Source: an uncultured bacterium | Lineage (GTDB): Bacteria > Verrucomicrobiota > Lentisphaeria > Victivallales > UBA1829 | Assembly: GCA_949292215.1 (NCBI GenBank) | Contig: CASEYW010000087.1 | Coordinates: forward strand, 26,564 to 90,563 | DNA length: 64,000 nt | Direction: 5' to 3' | Part shown: piece by piece, positions 8,610 through 18,900 of the stretch | How positions within the stretch are numbered: the first letter of the stretch is position 1 | How the letters are laid out: every line of letters starts with the position of its first letter | Notes under the pieces: model-generated | The model's database searches: none | Told to the model about the DNA's origin: nothing | Seen by the model: the letters and a program-made list of their open reading frames with translations, nothing else | Program-made: the position numbers and the translations under genes

Positions 8610-9523
8610 GAATTCTGATCACAGGAGGTGCCGGATTCATCGGCAGCCATATCGCGGAATCCTTCAACGGCAAGGCGGAAATCCGCATTCTCGACAATCT
8701 CCGCTCCGGATATGAGGAAAACCTGAACGGCCTTGCTGTGGAGTTTATCCGTGGCGATATCCGCGACCGGGAAACCGTCGCACGCGCCATGCAGGGAGTC
8801 GACTATGTTTTTCACCTTGCAGCGATGATCAGCGTCCCCGAATCCATGTTCAAAATGCAGGAGTGCGTGGATATCAACGTCAACGGCATGCTCGTCGTAC
8901 TGGAGGAAGCCGCAAAAGCCGGAGTCAAAAAACTCTGTTTCAGCACCAGCGCTGCAATCTACGGAGACAATCCGGTCGTTCCAAAAGTCGAAACCATGAT
9001 CCCGGAACCGAAAAGTCCCTATGCCATCACGAAACTCGACGGGGAATATTACTGCAATCTCTTTACTAAAGAAGGAAAACTGCAAACGGCCTGCCTGCGC
9101 TATTTCAACGTCTTCGGCCCGCGACAGGACCCCAGAAGCGCATACGCGGCAGCCGTGCCGATCTTCACGGCAAAAGCCGTCGCGAATGAAGACATCACGA
9201 TCTTCGGCGACGGAGAACAGACCCGTGATTTCATCTATGTCAAAGATATTGTCGCCGCAAACGTCTTCATGGCGACCCATGACTTCACCGGGGTTTACAA
9301 CATCGCCTACGGAGGCAGAATCACCATCAATGATCTCGTCAGACAGATCATGGAAGTGACCGGGTCCAGAAGCAGGGTGCTCCACCTTGCGGAACGTCCC
9401 GGAGACGTGAAACACTCCATGGCGGGAATTGAAAAACTCAAAAGTACCGGATTCCAGCCGAAGCACTCTTTCGCGGAAGGCATGGAAGCAACCATCCGCT
9501 ACTTCCAGGCAAAGGCGAAATAA
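8606..9523 (+). CDS. GalE-like NAD-dependent UDP-sugar epimerase
   Basis: The 305-residue protein is an extended short-chain dehydrogenase: Rossmann motif TGGAGFIGSH (6-15), the S-T-S segment at 113-115 and the catalytic Y139-x3-K143 pair (YAITK). YFNVFGPRQDP and the following residues match UDP-glucose or UDP-GlcNAc 4-epimerases. It would interconvert UDP-GlcNAc/UDP-GalNAc or UDP-Glc/UDP-Gal. It overlaps the kinase gene by 4 bases and closes the operon begun by the LacI regulator. A dehydratase or a different epimerase specificity is possible, since family assignment from motifs is not substrate-specific. Confidence 0.85.
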   Translation: MRILITGGAGFIGSHIAESFNGKAEIRILDNLRSGYEENLNGLAVEFIRGDIRDRETVARAMQGVDYVFHLAAMISVPESMFKMQECVDINVNGMLVVLEEAAKAGVKKLCFSTSAAIYGDNPVVPKVETMIPEPKSPYAITKLDGEYYCNLFTKEGKLQTACLRYFNVFGPRQDPRSAYAAAVPIFTAKAVANEDITIFGDGEQTRDFIYVKDIVAANVFMATHDFTGVYNIAYGGRITINDLVRQIMEVTGSRSRVLHLAERPGDVKHSMAGIEKLKSTGFQPKHSFAEGMEATIRYFQAKAK

Positions 9524-9754
9524 TCTTCCTTCCGAAGCACTTTTCTCCGGCAGAAATGCCGGGGAAGAGCGCGTTGAAATCTCCAAAGAAAAAAAGTCAT
9601 CGTCGGAAACGAGTTTTTCCCGAAAAGTATTTTTTCAAATATTTTTTCTTTTTTCCAAATCATTCCTCCGGAACCGCCGGTCGTTTTCCGGGAAAAGAAG
9701 CATATACTATCCAAGGAAAGGCAGATCAATTGGAAAAAGAGGAGAAATGTCATC
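9524..9754. other. Intergenic region after the epimerase operon
   Basis: No gene is seen in these 231 bases. A small hairpin with a GAAA tetraloop (CCGGCA-GAAA-TGCCGG, 9547-9562) follows the epimerase stop but lacks a T-run, so it is only a weak terminator candidate. T-rich DNA lies at about 9630-9660 and a TATACT -10-like element near 9703. Confidence 0.35.
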
Positions 9755-10734
9755 GTGCTGACATTGGACATGCAGAAGGAAGCCGCCTGGAATTATATCC
9801 CCCAACGTCTTTTTTTTGAAAAGACCAATCTGGTGTATGACTGTTTCAGCAGCATGGAGCAGAAAAAGCGGTTTGCTCACCTTCCCTGGCCCGACAAAAT
9901 CTCCACGGATTTTCCAAATCCCTGCGGCTGGGGAACGGGAATGGAAGACTGCATGCCGAACGCCGGTTCAGTCATCGAAATCTGCCGGCTGCGGTATCGC
10001 ATTCAACAGGATCCCGAAGCCATGCGGTTCGCCTGCCGGATCATCAACGGAACGTTTGCCTGCACGCATGTCCACGGAAAACCGGGACTGGTCGGGAAAA
10101 TGATTCATGCAGAATGCCATGAAGGACTGAGACTCCCGACGATCTATCTGGCGGTATACGATGTCTCGGAAGAAAAACGCTATCTCGACCATTCTCTCTC
10201 TGCGGGACAATCCGCTGAAGGTCACCAAGTGCCTTGAGAGAAAAAAGACTGGAGGGACATTTCCATCGGACAGCTCCAAATCTCTCTGGATCTGTGCGGA
10301 CGGATCGACTCCGATTCCGAACCGGGATACCGCAAACTACGGGAGACGGTCAGGAAGATCGCAGAGACTCATCTGACCGGAATTCTGAATCTGGTTCGGG
10401 ATTTCCAGGGAGACTGGAACCTCCCCAGCACCGACTGGCGTTTACAGCCGATGACCCGGCATCGCGACGCATTCGACCGGAACCGCGGAATCGTTACTCT
10501 GTTTCAGGAGAAACCTTACCTGTCCCTGTCCCGGCCCCGAAATACAAAACTCCCGCCACGCTTCTCCGGGCGACCGGCAATCTGCTGATCGCTCTTCTGC
10601 TGGGAACAAACGGCACAACGCCTCCGCTGGCGGAAGAAGCCGCCGGGGTTCTCCTGAAACCAGATTTCTGCCGGCATTGTTCCAGCAACGGCATCAATCT
10701 GCTGCACGGGATCTCCCTGCTGCAGGAGCGATGA
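9755..10734 (+). pseudogene. Degraded gene of a hypothetical alpha-barrel-like protein family
   Basis: An open frame from 9755 to 10237 encodes a convincing N-terminus (RLFFEKTNLVYD, FPNPCGWGTGMEDCMPNAG). Coherent protein then continues in shifting frames: frame 3 around 10161-10230 (LSLRDNPLKVTKCLE), frame 2 again from about 10240 (WRDISIGQLQISLDLCGRI ... GDWNLPSTDW ... LFQEKPYLSLS) to a stop near 10590, then frame 1 from about 10540 to 10734 (ATGNLLIALLLGTNG, CSSNGINLLHG). At least three frameshifts are therefore needed to read one protein of roughly 325 residues. The motif NPCGWGTGMED recalls uncharacterised helical-barrel proteins of Planctomycetota and Lentisphaerota; no function is claimed. 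Sequencing error is less likely, given several lesions. Confidence 0.65.
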
Positions 10735-10851
10735 GAAGAGACTCCGCCGCCCGATAGTCCGGTGGAGTCCGGAACACATGATTTTCAGAGAGGAAGGCAC
10801 CGTTTTTCCGTGAGACCTCCAACAAAATGCAATAAAAAATTCGGGTTTTCC

Positions 10852-10880
10852 TTGCGCGATTGCATTTTACGATGTATAAT
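10852..10880 (+). promoter_or_regulatory. Promoter of yajC-secDF
   Basis: TTGCGC (10852-10857), a 17-base spacer and perfect TATAAT (10875-10880) precede the yajC start at 10926. An inverted repeat TACAAT/ATTGTA (10880-10885 and 10893-10898) lies at the expected transcription start. Confidence 0.6.
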
Positions 10881-10925
10881 ACAATTTATATCATTGTACA
10901 CTAATTTGAAAGAAGGAATCAAAAT

Positions 10926-11336
10926 ATGACCGAATTTTTTGTTCTGGCTCAAGGCGCGGCTGCTCCGGCGGCTCAGCCCGTCACTGCGGCTCCCGCTGCA
11001 ACACAGGGAAAAACAACTGCTCCTGCGAATGGCAATGCGGCGCCCCCGCAAAGCGCTTTCGGAGGATTGATGGGCATGCTCCCGATGATCATCATTATCG
11101 TTGCCATGTTCTATCTGATGTGGCGCGGTCAGGCGAAGGAGCGCAAGAAACGCGAAACCATGCTCTCCGCTATCAAAAACGGCGACAGAGTCGTCACAAT
11201 CGGCGGAATCTACGGAACCGTCGTGGAGGTCAAGAATGAGGGATTCATTCTCAAGATCTCCGACAATGTCAAAATCGAAATCACCAAGAATGCGGTCGGA
11301 TCCGTAGTGACGACCGGAGAAGTCGCTGCAAAATGA
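10926..11336 (+). CDS. yajC: Preprotein translocase subunit YajC
   Basis: The 136-residue protein has an Ala/Pro-rich N-terminus, one membrane helix (MLPMIIIIVAMFYLMW, about 50-66) followed by RGQAKERKKRE, and the conserved cytoplasmic domain NGDRVVTIGGIYGTVVEV. YajC joins SecD and SecF in the holotranslocon and supports late steps of protein export. The stop codon overlaps the secDF start (ATGA at 11333-11336), so the two are translationally coupled. The long Ala-rich extension before the helix is unusual but common in this phylum group. Confidence 0.95.
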   Translation: MTEFFVLAQGAAAPAAQPVTAAPAATQGKTTAPANGNAAPPQSAFGGLMGMLPMIIIIVAMFYLMWRGQAKERKKRETMLSAIKNGDRVVTIGGIYGTVVEVKNEGFILKISDNVKIEITKNAVGSVVTTGEVAAK

Positions 11337-13951
11337 ATAAGAAACCCATCCTGCTGAGAAGTATTTTCGCTCTGGTTGTACTGGCGGTATTCATGTTCTC
11401 CATGTACCCGCTCGGACAGTCCGATTTCTACAAAAGCATGACAAGCATGTTCACGAATCCCTCCGATCCGAAGATCGTGGAAATCATTGAGCTTGCAAAA
11501 CAGAAACAGGCAGCGAACAAGAGCATGTACGCATCCACGGCGATCGAAGAGGCCGCCCGTGAAAAAGGCGTGCTTCTGACGGAATTCGTCAAACCGCGTA
11601 TCCGGAGCAGTCAGAATCTGACCAACAACCGCGATGTGATCGCTCATGCCCGGAAGCTCTCTGCCGGTTCGATCCGCCTCGGAATCGACCTCAACGGCGG
11701 CGCCGAGTTCCTGCTCGAACTCGAACCGAACGAACAGGGGGGAAAAGATGCACAGAAACGTGCAAAGGACATCCAGGACAATTTTGAACGCTACCGCGAC
11801 GTTGCCATCGAAACCCTGAGAACACGTCTCGAAAGCGAAAACATCTTTGAAAGTGAAATCTCTCCTGCGGGAGGCAATCTGATCTCCCTCCGTGTGCCAA
11901 TCGTCTCCAAAGAAGAGAAGTCGCGTCTGGAAAAACTCATCAAGATGTCCGCCAGACTCAGCTTCTGCCTCGTGCATCCCGATAACGACCGTCTCGTTCA
12001 GGAGTACATGGCCGATCCGGAAAAATTCCAGGTCCCCGAAGGATACCGGGTCATGGAGAACACGGAAACCGGCAAACAGGGAAAAGTAATCCGCCGTGTC
12101 TACATTGTCGAACGCGAACAGAAAATGGACGGACGCAACATTGTGGACGCCTTCCCCACCATGAGCCAGTATGGACAGCGTGAGATCATTCTGACCTTCA
12201 ACGCCAAAGGTGCACAGGAATTCGGCGATGTCACAAGCCAGAACGTCGGACGTCTCCTGGCAATCATTCTCGACAACAATCTTTATTCCGCACCAAGAAT
12301 CAATCAGGCAATCACGGGCGGCAGCGCCCAGATTACCGGGGACTTCTCCCGCGAAGATGCGGAAACCATTTCCAAAGCTCTCGTCAGCGGCAGCGTGCCG
12401 TTCAAAGTCAACGTACAGGCACAGTACGACATTGACCCGACCATCGGTATGGAAACGGTCCGCGACGGACTCTGGTCCGGCATCGCAGGAACGATCCTCG
12501 TGATGGTCTTCATGGGAATCTACTACATGCGGGCCGGTCTTGTAGCGAACATCTCGCTGATCGTCAATGCGCTGCTGATGCTCGGTGCCATTGCCGCATT
12601 CGATGTCACGCTGACTCTGCCGGGTATCGCCGGTATCATTCTGACAATCGGTATGGCAGTCGACGCGAACGTGCTGATCTACGAGCGCATTCGTGAAGAA
12701 GTCCACGCAGGCAAGACGATCCTGAATGCCATCGACATCGGATTCGACAAAGCGTTTGCCGCAATCTTCGACTCGAACATCACAACGCTCTTCGTCGCGC
12801 TGATTCTGCTCTGGCAGGGAACCGGTGCCATCAAGGGATTCGCAATGACTCTTGCGATTGGTATCTTTACAACCCTCTTCACGGCGGTGTTCCTGACACG
12901 CCTGCTCTTCAACATCATGACCCGCTACACTACGGTGAAGAGTCTGAAGATGTACCAGTTCATCAAACCCTCGCTGCATATTGACTTCTTCAAATATTAC
13001 AAGATTGTCGTCGGAATTTTCGTCGTCATCATCATTGCCGGAATCGTGACGGTCTGTGTCCGCGGCAAGGATGTGCTCGGCGTGGATTTCACCGGAGGTA
13101 CACAGGTGGAACTGGACTATCAGAAGAGCATTCCCGCTGCACAGATTGCCTCCGCGCTGCACGCAGCCGGATATCAGGCGAAAGTCACCTATAAAACGCC
13201 CGGTTCGATGGCGTCTGACAAAAAGAAACTTGAAATTCTCCTCCGTGAAAGCAAGCATGCTCCCGTTGTAAAGGAAACCGCTTCAGGAACGGATGAAATG
13301 ACGACCGTCTGCAACATTCTCAACAAAAAATTCCCCGAGGCGAAGTATACGGGAGACCGTCAATCCACACTGGGATCCCTGATCGGCTGGACATTTACAA
13401 AGTCGGCGATCATTTCCATTGCACTTGCCGTGATCGGCATGCTGATCTATATGACGGTCCGCTTCGAGTTCAACTACTCCATTGCGGCAAATCTGGCAAC
13501 CTTGAATGACATTCTCGTTTCAATGAGTCTTTATCTGATGTGCGGAGGCGAAGTCACCCTGAACGGAATCGCCGCATGTCTGACCTTGCTCGGCTACTCG
13601 GTCAACGACACCATCGTCAACTTCGACCGAATCCGCGAAAATCTGGTCTTCATGAAGGACAAGAGCTACAAGGAAATTGTCAACATCTCCATCAATCAGA
13701 CACTTGCCAGAACGGTCCTGACCTCTCTGACCGTTCTCCTTGTGCTGCTGATGCAGCTCCTCTTCGGCGGATCGTCCATTCGCGATTTCGTTCTGATCAT
13801 GCTCTTCGGCGTGATTGTCGGTACCTTCTCCACAATCTTCATCGCCACGATCCTCATCGGCTACTGGCATAAGAACAAGGGAACAAAAGAGGTCTCCGGC
13901 AATTCCGCGAAGATTCCGGAAGGAAAGAAGGATGCGGCTCTGCCTGCATAA
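11333..13951 (+). CDS. secDF: Fused protein translocase subunit SecDF
   Basis: At 872 residues this is a single-chain SecD-SecF fusion. An N-terminal helix is followed by a large periplasmic part including the P1-like region (LGIDLNGGAEFLLEL), then the SecD membrane block with GMAVDANVLIYERIREE, then a second half with GVDFTGGTQVELDY and the SecF block (SVNDTIVNFDRIRENL, ARTVLTSLTVLLVLLMQLLFGG). It uses the proton gradient to pull exported proteins across the inner membrane. A strong terminator follows directly. With this many signal-peptide glycosidases nearby, heavy use of the Sec route is expected. Confidence 0.96.
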   Translation: MNKKPILLRSIFALVVLAVFMFSMYPLGQSDFYKSMTSMFTNPSDPKIVEIIELAKQKQAANKSMYASTAIEEAAREKGVLLTEFVKPRIRSSQNLTNNRDVIAHARKLSAGSIRLGIDLNGGAEFLLELEPNEQGGKDAQKRAKDIQDNFERYRDVAIETLRTRLESENIFESEISPAGGNLISLRVPIVSKEEKSRLEKLIKMSARLSFCLVHPDNDRLVQEYMADPEKFQVPEGYRVMENTETGKQGKVIRRVYIVEREQKMDGRNIVDAFPTMSQYGQREIILTFNAKGAQEFGDVTSQNVGRLLAIILDNNLYSAPRINQAITGGSAQITGDFSREDAETISKALVSGSVPFKVNVQAQYDIDPTIGMETVRDGLWSGIAGTILVMVFMGIYYMRAGLVANISLIVNALLMLGAIAAFDVTLTLPGIAGIILTIGMAVDANVLIYERIREEVHAGKTILNAIDIGFDKAFAAIFDSNITTLFVALILLWQGTGAIKGFAMTLAIGIFTTLFTAVFLTRLLFNIMTRYTTVKSLKMYQFIKPSLHIDFFKYYKIVVGIFVVIIIAGIVTVCVRGKDVLGVDFTGGTQVELDYQKSIPAAQIASALHAAGYQAKVTYKTPGSMASDKKKLEILLRESKHAPVVKETASGTDEMTTVCNILNKKFPEAKYTGDRQSTLGSLIGWTFTKSAIISIALAVIGMLIYMTVRFEFNYSIAANLATLNDILVSMSLYLMCGGEVTLNGIAACLTLLGYSVNDTIVNFDRIRENLVFMKDKSYKEIVNISINQTLARTVLTSLTVLLVLLMQLLFGGSSIRDFVLIMLFGVIVGTFSTIFIATILIGYWHKNKGTKEVSGNSAKIPEGKKDAALPA

Positions 13952-13974
13952 TCCTCTTGCGATTCCAATCACTC

Positions 13975-14009
13975 AAGCGGGGCGTTGATCATACGCCCCG
14001 CTTTTTTTT
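13975..14009 (+). terminator. Rho-independent terminator of yajC-secDF
   Basis: A GC-rich hairpin with arms AAGCGGGGCGT and ACGCCCCGCTT and a short loop is followed by a run of eight T, 24 bases after the secDF stop. Confidence 0.9.
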
Positions 14010-14090
14010 GCTCTGATTCCATGGAAAATCTCGTCCGTACAGAAAAAGAAATAAATGATTTTTTCGAAAGAAAATCTTTTTTTTTCAATT

Positions 14091-14128
14091 TAATACATCT
14101 TGACTCAAGTGTATTAATGCGGTATAAT
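14091..14128 (+). promoter_or_regulatory. Near-consensus promoter overlapped by a palindrome
   Basis: TTGACT (14100-14105), 17 bases, TATAAT (14123-14128) lie just upstream of the regulator gene at 14142. The inverted repeat TAATACA(T)CTTGA-C-TCAAGTGTATTA (14091-14116), perfect except for one extra T, covers the -35 element. This is what a self-repressed regulator-pseudopilin-glycosidase operon would look like. Confidence 0.6.
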
Positions 14129-14141
14129 CTAGAAAAAATAC

Positions 14142-15215
14142 ATGGGATGCAGGATGGCGTCGATCAAATCGGAACAGATTTACCAGCGGATGAAGCGCGA
14201 CATTTCCGGAATGGCTCCGGATACTCGTCTGCAATCCATCCGTTCTCTGATGCGGTCGTACAGCGTAAGCCAGCTTCTCATCGACCGGACTCTTGACCGT
14301 CTTCAGGAAGAAGGGATCCTCCGCCGCCGTTCCGATGGTCTCTACACCTATTTGCGGGAGGATGCCGATTCCCGGGCATTCGCTCTCATCACCACCGATT
14401 GGCCGTCGATCGTCCGGATGGAACAGCAGGAATGTCTGAAGCGCCGCGCGGCAATTCGCGGAATCCGGATTCTGCCGTTTTCGCATCCATTCCGTTCCTC
14501 ATTCCGGTCTATCGGGCAACAGGAAAATCTCAAGGCCATTCTGATCTCACCACCCAGCCCGCTGACCGCCGAAGATATTTTTCAGATTCAAAATTCCAGG
14601 ATTCCGATTCTGATCATCAACCATCTGTACGGGGAAATGGCTCTGAACTTTGTCTCCCCCTCCTACTACGAAGGAGGAATGCTGGCGGCGGAATACCTGA
14701 TCCGCAAAGGACACCGGAAACTGGCTCTGCTCTTCTCCCAGCCGCACTCCTGGTGCATGAACCAGAGGGTTGCGGGCTTCCTGAAAACGGCGGAACTGTT
14801 CGATGCGAATGTACAGGTCCTGGATGTTCAGGTACAAAACGGGGAACCTGCCGATGAAAAAGTTTATCCCTTTCTGATGGATTTTCTGGAACGGCAACGG
14901 CCGGACTTCACCGCTCTTGCCGCTCTTTGCGACTGTACGGCAAAAACAGCCATCTGCGCATTTGCCGCATCGGGATACAAAACACCGGACGACATCAGCG
15001 TGATCGGAGCGGAAGGACTGAATGCAAGTATGTATTTTCTCCCTCCGCTGACCAGTGTCGGAGTCGATCTGAATCACTATATGGATACGGTCCTCGACAC
15101 TGCGGAGGTACTGATCCGGGATCCGAACCGGCAAATTCAAATTGCAGAACCTCAGAAAGTCTTTGAACGCGCATCCGTAAAAGCAATCTCAAAAGAGACA
15201 GGAGACAGAACATGA
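14142..15215 (+). CDS. GntR-LacI chimeric transcriptional regulator
   Basis: The 357-residue protein has a GntR winged helix at residues about 8-65 ([12 protein letters not shown] ... [29 protein letters not shown]) fused to a LacI-type sugar-binding domain ([32 protein letters not shown]). This arrangement is the one known from AraR. ATG at 14154 is an alternative start. The gene overlaps the pseudopilin gene by 4 bases (ATGA), so regulator, pseudopilin and glycosidase form one rightward operon behind a strong promoter carrying a palindrome. The effector is likely a sugar. Confidence 0.88.
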   Translation: MGCRMASIKSEQIYQRMKRDISGMAPDTRLQSIRSLMRSYSVSQLLIDRTLDRLQEEGILRRRSDGLYTYLREDADSRAFALITTDWPSIVRMEQQECLKRRAAIRGIRILPFSHPFRSSFRSIGQQENLKAILISPPSPLTAEDIFQIQNSRIPILIINHLYGEMALNFVSPSYYEGGMLAAEYLIRKGHRKLALLFSQPHSWCMNQRVAGFLKTAELFDANVQVLDVQVQNGEPADEKVYPFLMDFLERQRPDFTALAALCDCTAKTAICAFAASGYKTPDDISVIGAEGLNASMYFLPPLTSVGVDLNHYMDTVLDTAEVLIRDPNRQIQIAEPQKVFERASVKAISKETGDRT

Positions 15216-15952
15216 GAAGAAAATACTTTTCGTTGATTGAACTTCTGGTCGTAATCGCAATTATTGCGATTCTTGTCGGAACTCTTCTTCCGGCGCTGGC
15301 CAAGGCGAGGACCACCGCAATCCGGACCTCCTGCGCAAGCACTCTGAAACAGATGTTTCTCGGTCTGAACCTGTACGCATCCGATTACAGGTGGTATCCG
15401 ACCGCTCAACCAGCCGAATATTCCGAATCCTTCAGCGGTCATTGGTTCATTTTCAAACTTCTACCTTATCTGGGAGTCAAACAACCATTGAAAAACTGGA
15501 ACGACAGCTGCAATCTGCGGCGTCACAAAGCGATTTTCTGCCCAGCCACACAGGTAATCGGCTCCGATACCCTTTCTTATGCAATGGTGAAATACAACCA
15601 CTGGTTTTCCGAAGGAAAATCTAACGATTTCACCCCTTACGCCCAAAATGGTTCCGATTACTATATTGCACCGGAAAGCAGAAGCAACAACCGGAGCAGA
15701 CTCTCGGCACACACCATGTTTATCAGCGACGCCGCAGCGTATTTGACGGAAAAAGGCGGTCCCTATAATCTCGCTCCAGCAAATTACAACTTGTGGAGCA
15801 GTACAACTCTTTCCAATAAAACCGATCATTTCCGGCACGGAAACGCCGTCAACATACTCTTCCTTGATGGACATGTGAATACATGGAGCCGTGTCGATGA
15901 GGCAAGAAGAAACACCTCAGAAACGTGGATCTTCTACTTCAGAAATAAATAA
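15212..15952 (+). CDS. Type II secretion pseudopilin-like protein with H-X9-DG motif
   Basis: The 246-residue protein opens with [21 protein letters not shown], a prepilin leader whose usual FTLIE is FSLIE, followed by the helix [12 protein letters not shown]. The C-terminal motif is [12 protein letters not shown], fitting H-X9-DG exactly. It lies between its regulator (4-base overlap) and a 1139-residue secreted glycosidase that begins 15 bases later. A role as a minor pseudopilin matched to that enzyme is suggested by this fixed order, which is repeated elsewhere in the window. Confidence 0.88.
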   Translation: MRRKYFSLIELLVVIAIIAILVGTLLPALAKARTTAIRTSCASTLKQMFLGLNLYASDYRWYPTAQPAEYSESFSGHWFIFKLLPYLGVKQPLKNWNDSCNLRRHKAIFCPATQVIGSDTLSYAMVKYNHWFSEGKSNDFTPYAQNGSDYYIAPESRSNNRSRLSAHTMFISDAAAYLTEKGGPYNLAPANYNLWSSTTLSNKTDHFRHGNAVNILFLDGHVNTWSRVDEARRNTSETWIFYFRNK

Positions 15953-15967
15953 CAGAAAGCCATTTCC

Positions 15968-18900
15968 ATGAAAAGCCGTTCGTTCCTCTATTTTCTACTT
16001 CTTCTCCCTGCACTTCTTTCCGCAGGACCGTTTCCGGAATTTTTCAGCGCCAAAGGGCTCAAACTCATCCAGGCGGAAAAACGTTCCCAGAAGCTGGATC
16101 ATCTGCCGGAAGGCAACGGGATTCTGCTCGAAATCGACGAAAGTGTTTTCCCCTATGCGGAACTTCATCTCCGTTCTCCGCGTCAGCTTCCGGACTTCCG
16201 GGAAGCGGAATTCGTTCTGAAAGTCCGCATTGACAACCCGGACGCCATCCGCTCCTTCTCTCTCCGGCTGACCGATAAAAACCGCGAAACGTTTCAGTTT
16301 CCCATGCGGAACGGATCGTTTGTCAAAGGGGAAAACCGGATTGTGTTCTGCGTGGGAGATTCCGAAGCGAAAACAAGCTGGGGAAACAAGGCAAATGTCA
16401 ACAGGAAAATCGACTATCCTGTTGTTCTGTCTGGAATCACCTGCCGGATCAGACCGGGTTTCGGCAGACAGCAGGTGGAGATTTCATCTCTGGAACTTCG
16501 CACAGAAAACGCAAAACAGACCCTCTCGGAGCGTCCGTTCCTGTTTTTCGACCAACGTTCGAAACTCCTCCTGACCGGAGCAAATTCTTCGATAAAACAA
16601 CTCCCGGAAGGCATCCTGCTCAGGATTACAGGGAAAAAACATGCGATTCTCAAGGATCACAAATGGTCGCTCCGTCCGCATTCCGATCCGCGGCAAATCG
16701 TATTCCACGCTGAGGTGCGGAAAGGCGGCGGCATTCTCCAGCTGGACGGAGCAGCAGGCAAGGGAAAACAGATCCATCTGGAAACCCTTTTTGCGCAGGG
16801 AGATAAAACGATTTCATTGGCAAGTGGAGAAAATTCAAAAGTCAAATTTCAAAAACTGACCATTGTTTCCCGTGCTCCGGAAACGGAAATCCTCTTCCGT
16901 TCCTCCGTGATCCGCTCTGCGGCAACTGCTGCGGAAGCCATCCGCTTCGATGTCAATACCGGCAGCGAACTCCACATTCTGAAAAAAGGAGAAGAGGAGA
17001 AACTTGCCTTTCTCTTCACAAACACCTCCCCCACAGCCATTCGCGGGACGGCGGAAGTGAAACTCCGTGATTTCTTCGACCGGGAGATCCGGCAGAAACT
17101 CTCCTTTTCTCTGCGGCCGTCGGAATGCAGACGGTTCCCGATGCGCCTGCCCCGGGAACATGCTCTCGGATTCTGGAAGGCGGAAGCGCTCATCGCAACG
17201 GAATCTCCCAAAACGGAAGCATATTCCGAAACATCATTCGCCTACCTGCATCCGGCAGGTCCGACCGGACTGGACAAGGAGCGCCATTTCCTGTTCAGTG
17301 TCTGCACCCATACCACGCGATGGTCGCCGCACGACCGGAAACTGGAGGCGGAAGCCGCCGGGCTCTGCGGAGCAAAAGTCGTCCGGACGACCTCTCACTG
17401 GAACTCGATCCAACCGGAAAAAGGGGTCTGGAACTATCGTGACTTCGACGAACTGGTGAACCTTTACGGAGCGCAGGGCATTCAGCTGCAATCCGGACTC
17501 GGATACGGAACACGCTGGGCAGCTCCGGAACACACCCGGAACAGCAGAAAATGGACCGACTGGCACAGAGCGATGCCCGATCTGGAAGCATGGAGAACCT
17601 ATGTTTCCACCACCGTGGCACGCTACAAAGGACGCATCCGCTACTGGGAGGTCTGGAATGAACCAGATCTTTACAGTTTCGCTCACTTCGGAGCCGACGA
17701 CTACGCAAAACTTCTCAAGGCTGCCTGGGAAGAAGTGAAAAAAGTCAATCCGGAGGCCATTCTCATGAATGGAGGATTCGCTTCACTCCGTCCGATCGTA
17801 AAATCAGGAAAGGACAACGTACAGTTCCAAAAGGACATTCTGCGGAACTGCAAGGGATTCTATGACGTACATGCGTATCACGAACACAGCAATTTTCCGG
17901 TTTATGCGTCTGTGATTGACACCCTCCTGCTGCCGATACGGAAAGAGACTGGCGCCGATGCGGTTCCGTGGTACCCCAATGAAACAGCAATCGCCTCAAC
18001 CGGGGGCGGAGAAAAGATGCAGGCGCTGACCCTGTTCAAAAAACTCCTCTTCAGCTGGAGCCGCGGAGCCATCGGGTATACCTGGTACAATCTGCGGAAC
18101 GATGGATTCGATCCCTACAATTCCGAACACCATTACGGAATGATGACTACAGATTTTTATCCGAAACCGATCTATCCCGTTTACAACGCGCTCGCAGGAC
18201 TCTACGGAAAAGCTCACTTTCTCGAACAGCGGCAGATCGGGCGGGATCTGTATCTGTTCCTCTTCCGGAAAGGGAATGACCTCCTCGCCGCGGCATGGAA
18301 TGAACAGAACAATCCGTCGGACCTGCCGTTCGTATTCCGGACAAATGCGGAAGCAGCGGAACAAATCGACATCATGGGGAATTCAACCGGAATCAAACTC
18401 AGCAGCGGAACCGGAATCTTTACAGTCGGGGCAATTCCAGTGACTCTGCTTCTGAAAAATGCTTCGAATGTCGTCTTTCCCGGAGCTGTGGTGGAAGCCG
18501 TTGCTCCACAGGCAGCGGTCCGCGGAAAGGAGTTCCCTCTGGAGCTGAAACTGCGGAATCCGATGGCAACGACCTGGAATCTCCGGTTCGAACTGGAACC
18601 CTCGCCCCTCTATCAGACGGAAGAAAGAGAGTTTCAATGCAGACTGAAACCAGACTCAAAGCAATCCATCTTCAAACGACTTCTCCTCTCATCGGATCTG
18701 CCGAACGACTTCAACCGGAAATTCCACATCCGGCTTCGGTTCGAAATCCCGGAGCTCAAGAGTTCCGGAACACTTGATCTGCCGTTCCGCAGAGCAATCC
18801 ACATTCCCCAAAAAACCGGACGCTCCAATCCGGATTTCATACTGGACAAACGTTCCCAGATCTTCACGTTCTGGGAAGGGCAGCCGTCTAAGAAACATCT

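Noticed and set aside
11210..13258. 682-codon minus-strand open frame
   Set aside because: Antisense shadow of secDF; composition is low-complexity His/Asp/Glu-rich.
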